Made by a program: the position numbers and the translations under genes
Notes under the pieces: generated by a model
Told to the model about the DNA's origin: nothing
Seen by the model: the letters and a program-made list of their open reading frames with translations, nothing else
Database searches by the model: none
Origin: Beijerinckiaceae bacterium
GTDB taxonomy: Bacteria > Pseudomonadota > Alphaproteobacteria > Rhizobiales > Beijerinckiaceae
DNA: 64,000 nt
Assembly: GCA_004564215.1 (NCBI GenBank)
Contig: CP024846.1
Span: forward strand, 186,001 to 250,000
Direction of reading: 5' to 3'
Part shown: positions 46,483 to 53,777 of the stretch, piece by piece
Layout: each line of letters starts with the position of its first letter
Position numbering within the stretch: position 1 is the first letter of the stretch

Positions 46483-47169
46483 CTATGTCTCCGTGGAGGC
46501 CGCGGCGCCGCGGTCATCGGCGAGGAGCGTGTGCACAAGGTCCCAAAGAATGTGATAGGCCGCAACGTGGCACTCTTGGATGCGATGGATGGAGGTCGTC
46601 GGCACGATCAGGCAATGATCGACGATGCCGGCTGTTTTCATTTTGCCGCCATCGCCACCGGCGAGGCCGATGGTTGTGATGCCAAGTTGCTTGGCTTTGG
46701 CGAAGGCCGCGATCAAATTGGTCGAATTGCCGCTGGTCGAAATGCCGATGAGGGCATCGCCGGCCTTGCCCTGGGCAATGATCTGGCGCACGAAGACATG
46801 GTCGAATCCGACATCATTGCCGACTGCGGAAATCATGGCGAGGTCGGCGACGAGGTTGATCGCGGCAAGCGCGGGGCGCCCGGCGGTGATCGGATGGACA
46901 AATTCAACGGCAACATGCGAGGCATCGCAGCTCGAACCGCCGTTTCCCATGGAGAACATACGTCCGCCACGCCGATAGACCTCGGCGAGCGCATGCGCTG
47001 CGGCAATCAGCATCGGAGCCTGGTCGCTGAAAAACCGGGCATTTGTGTCCCGTGAGTCGCGGGCTTTTTCCTCCACCGAGTGGAGCAAGGCGGCGTCGAG
47101 CTTGGCTGGGTCCTGCGGTCTGCCGTGCAGGAACGGATAGAGTTCCATGAGGCCGGATTGATTAGACAT
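46483..47169 (-). CDS. SIS-domain protein (GmhA-like) inside the hydrogenase maturation operon
   Basis: The 228-aa protein is a sugar-isomerase-fold protein: RMFSMGNGGSSCDASHVAVE and LIGISTSGNSTNLIAAFAKA are the phosphosugar-binding loops, as in phosphoheptose isomerase GmhA. No heptose-synthesis genes are nearby. It lies between hypC (11 bp) and hypD (1 bp), so it is cotranscribed with the hyp genes. SIS proteins in this place are seen in other group 1h hydrogenase operons (from memory); the role is not known. The length is somewhat over GmhA's (about 195 aa). Confidence 0.85.
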   Translation of the reverse strand: MSNQSGLMELYPFLHGRPQDPAKLDAALLHSVEEKARDSRDTNARFFSDQAPMLIAAAHALAEVYRRGGRMFSMGNGGSSCDASHVAVEFVHPITAGRPALAAINLVADLAMISAVGNDVGFDHVFVRQIIAQGKAGDALIGISTSGNSTNLIAAFAKAKQLGITTIGLAGGDGGKMKTAGIVDHCLIVPTTSIHRIQECHVAAYHILWDLVHTLLADDRGAAASTET

Positions 47170-47180
47170 GCCGCAAACTC

Positions 47181-47471
47181 CTATGCCAAAGCCTGCCCCG
47201 TCGATTCGAAGATGGTTTTCATTTCGGCCTGAGCCTCGCCGAGTTCGGTCAGGATTTTTAGGGTCTTTTGGGCCTGCGCCTCATCGATCCGGCTCATCGC
47301 AAATCCAACATGAACAAGAACCCAATCGCCGACACAGGCGGCAACGGGGTGATCTGGGTCAACAATGCAGGTGATATTGATCTGACGCCGAATGCCGCAG
47401 ACATCGACGGTCGCCACCTCGTTCTCGAAATCGTCGATCTTTACGATACGGCCAGGGATTCCAAGGCACAT
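47181..47471 (-). CDS. hypC: Hydrogenase assembly chaperone HypC
   Basis: The 96-aa protein starts MCLGIPGRIVKIDD, with the essential N-terminal Cys, and has VGDWVLVHVGFAMSRIDEA in the middle. It carries the Fe(CN)2CO unit between HypD and the large subunit. The gene overlaps the hypF 3' end by 31 bp, and the SIS gene starts 11 bp beyond its stop. Confidence 0.96.
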   Translation of the reverse strand: MCLGIPGRIVKIDDFENEVATVDVCGIRRQINITCIVDPDHPVAACVGDWVLVHVGFAMSRIDEAQAQKTLKILTELGEAQAEMKTIFESTGQALA

Positions 47472-49855
47472 GGCTTCATCCTATTGTCCGTGTTCGTCTG
47501 TGATCCTATGCATTTGGCAGCAGCGATTGCCGCCTGGCCCAGAGCCAGACCACCGTCATTGGTCGGGACGCGCGCGTGGGAGAGAACAACAAAGCCCTCC
47601 GTCTCCAGGCCACGCATCACGGCCTCGAAAAGAATTCGGTTCTGGAAGCATCCGCCCGAGAGCGCCACCGTAGAAAATTGCCGACGTTCTCGATGTCCAG
47701 CCAGACGCACGGCCATCGCCACGATCGCCAGGGCCAGGCCTTTGTGAAAGCGGCCGGCGATCAGCGGCGCGGGCTTTTGGTTCATGAGATCAACGAGGAT
47801 CGCGTCCCACATAGGGGAGGGGTCCAACACCAGCATCTCCGACCCTTGCAGAGCCTTTACATCCAGTGGATAGGTTGATGTCTCGTCCTCATGCGCTTGT
47901 TCGCCTGCGGCTGCGATTGCCTCCAGCAGCATCGCGGCTTCGCCTTCATAGGCCTGTCGATTGCGAGAGAGATCGAGAGCTGCCGCAACAGCATCGAAGA
48001 GGCGGCCGCAGGAAGAGGCTTTCGGGGCGTTGAGGCCGTGCTTGATCATGGAGTCAAGAAGGCTGAGGGGCTTTCTCGCCAAATACCGGCAGAGATTGAG
48101 CGAGCCATATTTTGCGGTCATGTCGGACCAGCTTCTATCCGTGGTAAGATGCGCGTAAAGATTTCGCCAAGGTTCACGCACGGCGCTCGCACCGCCCGGC
48201 ATGGCGACCGGTTTCAGGGCGGCCATGCGTCGATAGGTTTGATAGTCCGCAATCAGGAACTCGCCGCCCCAAATCGTCCCGTCATCGCCCCATCCCAAAC
48301 CGTCCAGGACGATTCCAAGCACCGGGGGCCCTGCGAGCGGATAGGAATTTTCCGCAAGGCAGGCGCTAACATGAGCGTGATGGTGTTGCACCTCGATCAG
48401 GGGCAGGCGGTCTCTTCGAGCCCACTCGTCCCCCATTTTGGAGGACAGATATTCAGGATGCTGGTCGATTGCCAGAATGGATGGGGCATGGTCGAAGAGT
48501 TTGCCATAAAGCTCGAGATTTTTTCGATAATCGTCGAACGCGGCGGGATGTTCGAGATCGCCCTGATGCTGCGAGAGAATGGCGCTGCCATCCTTGACAA
48601 GGCAGAAAGTGGCCTTGAGCTCGCCTCCCATTGCCAAAAGATCGGGCGCCGTCTCAAAGCCTTCTGGAAGATTGAGCGGTTCAGGCGCATAGCCGCGAGC
48701 GCGTCGCATCACGCGGGGCGTGCCGGCCATGATCCGTGCGACTGAATCGTCCAGGCGATTGGCAATCGGGCGATCATGCGTCAAGGCATAGGACGCGATG
48801 GGGCTGAGCCGATCCCGCGCTTCCGCATCGTCGATCACTTGCGGCTCATCGGAAATATTTCCGCTGGTCATCACAAGCGGACGATTGATCCGCTGCAAAA
48901 TAAGCAGATGCAGCGGAGTCGTGGGCAACATGAATCCAAGGACCTGCAAACCGGGCGCGACGGCTTCAGGCAATTTGTCGGGGCCCTTTGCACGAAGGAG
49001 AACAATCGGCGCGGACGGGCTCCCAAGGAGCTGCTCCTCCTCCTGGTTTACCGCGCAATAGCGCCTGATCATGCGCAGGTCCCGCGCCATCAGGGCAAAC
49101 GGCTTGGCATCTCGTCGCTTGCCGCGACGTAAGCGGGCGATCGCATCGGGGTTGGTGGCATCACAGGCAATCTGATAGCCGCCGAGACCTTTGACGGCGA
49201 CAATCTCTCCCGCTGCTATGAGTTCGCAAGCCGCCTCGATTTCATCTTGTGGCAGCATTCCCTCAAATGTGTTCTCGGTGAGTTGAAGGAGCTTGACACG
49301 CGGGCCGCAATCCGCACAGGCAATCGCTTCGGCATGAAAGCGCCGGTCCGCAGGATCATCATATTCGGCGCGACACTGCGGGCACATCGGAAATTCCGCC
49401 ATCGTGGTCATAGCACGGTCGTAGGGAATGTCGTTCAGGATGCTGAGGCGGGGTCCGCAATGGGTACAGGTGGTAAAAGCGTAATTGAAGCGTCGCTCCC
49501 CGGGCAGCAAAATCTCCTTGGCGCACTGCGCGCAAATCGCGGCATCGGGAGAGACTTCCGTATGGGCCGAACCGGCGAGGCTCTCGGTCACTCTAAAGTC
49601 TGAAAAGAGAATATCTTCGTAAGCGCAGGTTTCGACCGCCTCGACACGCGCAAGCGGCGGCGCCTCGTCCTTGATCCGATTGATGAAGGCCTCGATTTCA
49701 GTGTCGCTGCCCCGGACCCGGATTAAGACTCCGGCGGCATCGTTCAGCACTTCCCCGGCAAGTCCAAGCTCGCGGGCGAGCCGCCACACCGTCGGCCGGA
49801 AGCCGACGCCCTGGACTCGTCCCCTCACACGAATTTCGATCGCCGAGGATGTCAT
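47441..49855 (-). CDS. hypF: Carbamoyltransferase HypF
   Basis: From ATG 49855 (MTSSAIEIRVRGRVQ) the protein has 804 aa with the HypF domain order: acylphosphatase (GRVQGVGFRPTVWRLA), two zinc fingers (CAQC, CTHCGPR, CPQC, CADCGPR at about 110-185), a YrdC-like domain (GGYQIACDATNPDAIARLR) and a Kae1-like carbamoyltransferase domain (QHHHAHVSACLAEN, GIVLDGLGWGDDGTIWGGEF). It makes the carbamoyl group transferred to HypE. ATG 49879 is in frame but would only add eight residues. Confidence 0.97.
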   Translation of the reverse strand: MTSSAIEIRVRGRVQGVGFRPTVWRLARELGLAGEVLNDAAGVLIRVRGSDTEIEAFINRIKDEAPPLARVEAVETCAYEDILFSDFRVTESLAGSAHTEVSPDAAICAQCAKEILLPGERRFNYAFTTCTHCGPRLSILNDIPYDRAMTTMAEFPMCPQCRAEYDDPADRRFHAEAIACADCGPRVKLLQLTENTFEGMLPQDEIEAACELIAAGEIVAVKGLGGYQIACDATNPDAIARLRRGKRRDAKPFALMARDLRMIRRYCAVNQEEEQLLGSPSAPIVLLRAKGPDKLPEAVAPGLQVLGFMLPTTPLHLLILQRINRPLVMTSGNISDEPQVIDDAEARDRLSPIASYALTHDRPIANRLDDSVARIMAGTPRVMRRARGYAPEPLNLPEGFETAPDLLAMGGELKATFCLVKDGSAILSQHQGDLEHPAAFDDYRKNLELYGKLFDHAPSILAIDQHPEYLSSKMGDEWARRDRLPLIEVQHHHAHVSACLAENSYPLAGPPVLGIVLDGLGWGDDGTIWGGEFLIADYQTYRRMAALKPVAMPGGASAVREPWRNLYAHLTTDRSWSDMTAKYGSLNLCRYLARKPLSLLDSMIKHGLNAPKASSCGRLFDAVAAALDLSRNRQAYEGEAAMLLEAIAAAGEQAHEDETSTYPLDVKALQGSEMLVLDPSPMWDAILVDLMNQKPAPLIAGRFHKGLALAIVAMAVRLAGHRERRQFSTVALSGGCFQNRILFEAVMRGLETEGFVVLSHARVPTNDGGLALGQAAIAAAKCIGSQTNTDNRMKPCALESLAVS

Positions 49856-49891
49856 CGCAGCTCCAAGAAGCACAGCCACCGGGCGAAAGGC

Positions 49892-49999
49892 TCACATGGC
49901 CCGAATTTTGAGGTAACGAATGATGTCGCGCAGATTAACCACGACGAGGCCGACGATCAGCAAAACAATGATAATCCCGACGATTGCCCAACCGCTCAT
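49892..49999 (-). CDS. 35-residue single-span membrane peptide in the hydrogenase operon
   Basis: ATG 49999 is preceded by AAGGAG at 6 bases. The peptide starts MSGWAIVGIIIVLLIVGLVV, one transmembrane helix, and ends in a basic segment RDIIRYLKIRAM. It sits between the maturation protease and hypF, each 36-42 bp away. The arrangement matches the DUF6893-type small proteins I recall from group 1h hydrogenase clusters. It could anchor or stabilise the enzyme at the membrane. This is a tiny gene, easily missed by annotation pipelines. Confidence 0.75.
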   Translation of the reverse strand: MSGWAIVGIIIVLLIVGLVVVNLRDIIRYLKIRAM

Positions 50000-50041
50000 G
50001 GCACGCTCCTTTTTCCCCTTTGATCAACCACATAGGACGAT

Positions 50042-50569
50042 TTAGTGGGCCGGCAAGTTCAGCGGTGACGGCTCGACAGTTGAGGCGCCGATAAGATCGT
50101 GCAGCACCTCGTCGACCACGGCCAAGGCTCGGTCTACGGCGGACGCAACCGGCGCGCTCAAACCCATGAAGCCATCTTGATCGTCGCCGAAGGTCAGAGG
50201 TTCGCAAGCAATTAGGATAATGCGCTTGCAAGGGCTGCCTAAGCTTGTGGCCACGCGGAGCACCTTTGCGGGATCGAGCTCGTGTGGCGACATCAACAAA
50301 TCTTCCGGCACGGGCGTGCCGGCGAGCTTTTCAGGTTCGATCACATAGAGCGTTCCAGGAAGCCCGCCGCGTTGCACCGTATCGACCAGCACCGCCGCGG
50401 AATAATCATCGAGCAGCGCATAGGTCAGGTCGATACCGCGTATCCCGAAATCGACCACTTTGACGTTGGGCGGCACGGGACGCCGCGCCAGCCGTTGGGC
50501 GACTTCCACGCCGAAGGCATCGTCGCCCTTGAAAATATTGCCGAGCCCGGCGATCAGAATGCCGCTCAT
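50042..50569 (-). CDS. Hydrogenase maturation protease
   Basis: The 175-aa protein starts MSGILIAGLGNIFKGDDAFG, the HyaD/HybD/HycI motif with conserved nickel-sensing Glu/Asp positions, and contains VKVVDFGIRGIDLTYAL and the His-region MSPHELDPAKVLRVATSL. It removes the C-terminal extension of the large subunit after nickel insertion; the large subunit here ends 21 residues after its DPCLPCGVH motif. It overlaps the 449-aa gene by 4 bp (ATGA). Confidence 0.92.
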   Translation of the reverse strand: MSGILIAGLGNIFKGDDAFGVEVAQRLARRPVPPNVKVVDFGIRGIDLTYALLDDYSAAVLVDTVQRGGLPGTLYVIEPEKLAGTPVPEDLLMSPHELDPAKVLRVATSLGSPCKRIILIACEPLTFGDDQDGFMGLSAPVASAVDRALAVVDEVLHDLIGASTVEPSPLNLPAH

Positions 50570-51915
50570 GAACCAGCTCCATCGCCAAAAGGCTCGACCT
50601 CTTCCGGCGAGAAGAAGAAGCGGTGGCCGGGATAGCGACCAAGTCCGAGGTCGCGGCCGGGATCATCGATGAGGGTAACCGCGACGTGAATGCGGTCCTC
50701 GAAATCTCGCTCGATGGCCTCGATAACCGCGACCTTATCTTTAAGGGCGAGATCCATGATGTCACCGCCAGCCTTTGGATGGAGGCGCACCTGGTCGCCG
50801 ACATTCAAACGGGCGGTACTGGATGAGGCTTCGATCGATCCTCCGCTTGCCGCTTTCAGCGGGCTGCCGCCGGCAGTGGCCGCTCGGGGATTTCGCAATA
50901 CGCCATGAAGCTTGTAGAGATCGGCCGGGGTCAGGGACTCGGTGCGCCGAAGTAGGGCGCGGGCACGTTCATCCCCGGCAGCCATCTCTCGCTTTTCCTC
51001 ATCGGTCAGAGCAAGAATACGCAGTGTGAGGATCTCGTCGATCTCGGTGCTATCGAACAGATCTCCCGGGCTTTCCGGCGCAATTTTTGGATAGTCATAA
51101 AGGATGATCGGAGACGACAAGAGCGTATCCGTGGCGCCTTCTTCGCCGGCTAGAACCGGCCAGGTTCCTTGATTCTCGCAATGCTGGGCGGCTTCCATCA
51201 GTTCTTCAGGCGGATCGAGGAGAGAGACGAAACTGCCTTCGCTCACCGCTAGGATCGTGTGGGTCGAGGCGAATGCGTAGCGTTGGGCTTGTTCCCGGCT
51301 GAGATCGTCAGTCGCCAGCGGCGTCGTATTCTCGATGCGCACCGTCAAGCGCCAAACATCGGCTGCGATAGGTTCGGCACTGAGGAAGAGGGCGCCTTCG
51401 ATGGTGAGCGATGTCCGGACCAAATGCGCGGCGATCGCGCTGCCTTTGCCAAGGGGTTCGAACTCAGTCTTTCCAGGAAAGGCGAATTCTCGTCGCACAG
51501 GCGCCTCGGCCAGATCGGCCAGAGTTACTGGCATGGAAGCGACCTCGCGTTCGATCGCTTCCTCTCCGGGGAGGACCGGGAGATTGTCGAGCTCCATCGC
51601 TGGGATATTTGTGAAGATCGGCGTGGGATCGCAAGACAGGTTTTCTGTTGGGTCTTGCAGCTGGCCGATTTGACGCGCGACGAGATGTAAAAACCGGACC
51701 CGCGCCTCAATGACACTTCCAGGGGTGCCGCGAACCAGACATTGGGTCTGCATGCTGGAAGGATCGCCCTCGCCTGAGGCTGCGTATGCGGCTGGAAATA
51801 TGCCGCCAAAAGTCCATCTCTGACGGTTCTTGATCGAAGACGCGCGATAGGGATAGAGGATATACCCTTCATAGAGCACGGCGGCGGCAATTTCCTTGAC
51901 AGGATCGAGGTTCAT
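50566..51915 (-). CDS. Uncharacterised 449-aa protein of the hydrogenase operon
   Basis: I do not recognise a known enzyme domain. The N-terminus (VKEIAAAVLYEGYILYPYRA) and the middle (WTFGGIFPAAYAASGEGDPS, PVLAGEEGATDTLLSSPIIL) are soluble; there is no signal peptide or membrane segment and few cysteines. The last 110 residues look like a separate small domain (NVGDQVRLHPKAGGDIMDLA, followed by a region with RYPGHRFFFSPEEVEPFG). It overlaps both neighbours by 4 bp (ATGA at each end), which suggests coupled translation with DUF6084 and the protease. A scaffold or assembly role in group 1h hydrogenase biogenesis is likely. Confidence 0.7.
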   Translation of the reverse strand: MNLDPVKEIAAAVLYEGYILYPYRASSIKNRQRWTFGGIFPAAYAASGEGDPSSMQTQCLVRGTPGSVIEARVRFLHLVARQIGQLQDPTENLSCDPTPIFTNIPAMELDNLPVLPGEEAIEREVASMPVTLADLAEAPVRREFAFPGKTEFEPLGKGSAIAAHLVRTSLTIEGALFLSAEPIAADVWRLTVRIENTTPLATDDLSREQAQRYAFASTHTILAVSEGSFVSLLDPPEELMEAAQHCENQGTWPVLAGEEGATDTLLSSPIILYDYPKIAPESPGDLFDSTEIDEILTLRILALTDEEKREMAAGDERARALLRRTESLTPADLYKLHGVLRNPRAATAGGSPLKAASGGSIEASSSTARLNVGDQVRLHPKAGGDIMDLALKDKVAVIEAIERDFEDRIHVAVTLIDDPGRDLGLGRYPGHRFFFSPEEVEPFGDGAGS

Positions 51916-52562
51916 GGCCGCGTGTCTCCGGTTCGCTCATCGAGCAGGGCCTGCAAGGCGAGTTCGAAGGTTGGCAGCCGTCGATGGCGTTTGTAGCGAT
52001 AGAGCTGTTCGAACACGTCGCGCCGAAGCCGAAGCCAGGTGCTGTCTGGATAGTAGCAGTCCATCATGGTCTGCCAGAGTTTCACGGGAAGGCGAAAGCT
52101 TGCCTCCTTGCTCCAGGGAATCTGCGCCGCCTGCAAATTTCCGGCATTGTCGAGGTAGAACACCGACCCGCTGAACAGCAGCAGAAGTGGAACGTCGCCT
52201 TCGTTCAGGCCGTAGAAATATTTCGTCGCGGCAATGTTGAAATCATAGCTGCAGGGTACAGGGAGATCAATCGTGCACTGATCGGTGAAAGGAGGCGTCG
52301 ACGCCGTGGTATGCACCCACAAAAAGCCTTGCAGCGTCTGACCCCAGCGCTCCGGCTCTCCGAATAAATCCAAAAGCCGATCATGATCGTCTGGGGCGTA
52401 TCTTCGGCGCGTCGGCTCGATCCGCACTTGGCAATTGAGCATGAGGTTTTGGATCGGAACCGCTTGGGATTTATTGGTCACGTGAAGGCTAAAAAAAAGC
52501 ATGGGTGAAGCGGCTCCCGGTTCCACCCTGGCGCTTTCGATTGCGAAATCGAGGTCAACCAT
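51912..52562 (-). CDS. DUF6084-family protein of the hydrogenase operon
   Basis: From ATG 52562 the protein has 216 aa starting MVDLDFAIESARVEPGAASP. It looks beta-rich at the N-terminus (MLFFSLHVTNKSQAVPIQNL) and has a C-terminal helical part (WLRLRRDVFEQLYRYKRHRR). No catalytic motif is visible. I match it to DUF6084 by memory of group 1h operons. It overlaps DUF5947 by 8 bp and the 449-aa gene by 4 bp. Assembly or subunit-interaction roles are possible. Confidence 0.72.
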   Translation of the reverse strand: MVDLDFAIESARVEPGAASPMLFFSLHVTNKSQAVPIQNLMLNCQVRIEPTRRRYAPDDHDRLLDLFGEPERWGQTLQGFLWVHTTASTPPFTDQCTIDLPVPCSYDFNIAATKYFYGLNEGDVPLLLLFSGSVFYLDNAGNLQAAQIPWSKEASFRLPVKLWQTMMDCYYPDSTWLRLRRDVFEQLYRYKRHRRLPTFELALQALLDERTGDTRP

Positions 52563-53196
52563 GATGGGCTCCCACGGAGCCAACGGCTCCGTCCTGTTGG
52601 CGCAGGCGAGAGAAAAAGGAATTGATTGCGTCCCAGACTTCGGCGCCGCCGGATAGGCCACGCCATTGAGCCCGGATCAGCCCGGCAAGCGCAAAGCAAT
52701 GATCGATCGACACGAGGTAATATTCGCGTTTTCTTTCGGTCCTGTTGACGAGCAAGGCTTCGACATCCGGGGCTATGTTGGCGAGCCCAGGATTGTTGGA
52801 AACAAGCATCGACCAGGCGTCCTCGCCGAGCGGCGATTCTGTCGTGCCAGCCGGCCCCGGATAAAGAGCAATCGGGCGTCGGTGCCAAGTACTGAACAAA
52901 AGAAAAGCCAAGCCGATCGGGATACACAAGCCATTCCATTCGGCGTCGGTGAGCCGAAAATCGGAGAGTCTCTCCGTTCGATGTGGCACATGTCGAAGCT
53001 TTCCGTCCGTTTTACCCTCAAACAGGAGTGAGCAGGCTTGGCAAGCGCAGACCAAGCGGCGCAACTCCACGTCAATCAGGTGTGAATGGTCTTGCGGGAT
53101 TTCAGCGTGACAGAGCTCGCAATATTCCGTCGGCGGTGGGCAGACGAACCGTCTCAGCTTGACGACCCATCCCGAGGACGATGAAACGGCTTGCAT
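52555..53196 (-). CDS. DUF5947-family protein with a CXXC-CXXC site
   Basis: The 213-aa protein (ATG 53196) has YCELCHAEIPQDHSHL at residues 25-40 and CACQACSLLFEGK near 50-62, i.e. CX2C twice (26/29 and 52/55), likely a zinc or Fe-S site. The C-terminal part (LSDFRLTDAEWNGLCIPIGL, DAWSMLVSNNPGLANIAPDV) has no known motif. DUF5947 proteins occur with DUF6084 in group 1h hydrogenase operons. A rubredoxin-like or metallochaperone role is possible, not shown. Confidence 0.75.
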   Translation of the reverse strand: MQAVSSSSGWVVKLRRFVCPPPTEYCELCHAEIPQDHSHLIDVELRRLVCACQACSLLFEGKTDGKLRHVPHRTERLSDFRLTDAEWNGLCIPIGLAFLLFSTWHRRPIALYPGPAGTTESPLGEDAWSMLVSNNPGLANIAPDVEALLVNRTERKREYYLVSIDHCFALAGLIRAQWRGLSGGAEVWDAINSFFSRLRQQDGAVGSVGAHHG

Positions 53197-53252
53197 TGGT
53201 CCGCCGCCTTTCGGATCGCATTCCAGGGAAGAGTGCCGATGCACCTTCCGAT

Positions 53253-53771
53253 TTATCCAGCCAGAGCGGTCGTTTGGTTCGGGGCCGCCTCATTGTGTTC
53301 TTCGATGACGATCGACTCAAGATCAGGAGCGGCTTCCATCAGGGTTTGCTCGATCTCCCGTAGGCAGCTGCGCTTGGTCTCCAAATTATCGCCATGCACG
53401 CGCAGCCGAACAGTTGCGGAGGTGAGGTCGGCCAACTCGATCCGCAGCCCTTGCACGCCAAGCTCGGCTCGCAAGTGATTGACCGCCTTGCGGACTCTCA
53501 TATCGAGTTCTTCGGGATGCAGGCCATGCAGGACGAGGACCGCCTTGATTTGCGGATCCTCGGCCAAGCTTGGGAGCAGGGTCCGATCGTCGGAATTGGA
53601 GGCAGCCGCCATAATCCGCGCAAGAGCCAATGCATGCATGTCGAGGACGATCTCGATCAGTTCGCGCGCCGGCTCTCGCGTGGCCGGGTAAGGGCTGGTC
53701 TCAAGCGCGGACAGCAACGCGTCTATGCGCTGCAATGACCGGTCGAGCCGTGCTCTGTCCTTGCTGCTCAT
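53253..53771 (-). CDS. NifU C-terminal-domain-like protein without the CXXC motif
   Basis: The 172-aa protein (ATG 53771, 6 bp after the large-subunit stop) has a helical N-terminal half (ARLDRSLQRIDALLSALETS) and a C-terminal part shaped like the NifU/Nfu domain (VRKAVNHLRAELGVQGLRIE, then TVRLRVHGDNLETKRSCLRE and the ending EAAPDLESIVIEE). The Fe-S scaffold CXXC of true NifU is replaced by N-L-E-T-K-R-S-C, so it cannot bind a cluster in the usual way. It may be a structural or cluster-docking factor for the hydrogenase. Confidence 0.75.
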   Translation of the reverse strand: MSSKDRARLDRSLQRIDALLSALETSPYPATREPARELIEIVLDMHALALARIMAAASNSDDRTLLPSLAEDPQIKAVLVLHGLHPEELDMRVRKAVNHLRAELGVQGLRIELADLTSATVRLRVHGDNLETKRSCLREIEQTLMEAAPDLESIVIEEHNEAAPNQTTALAG

Positions 53772-53777
53772 CAAGGA

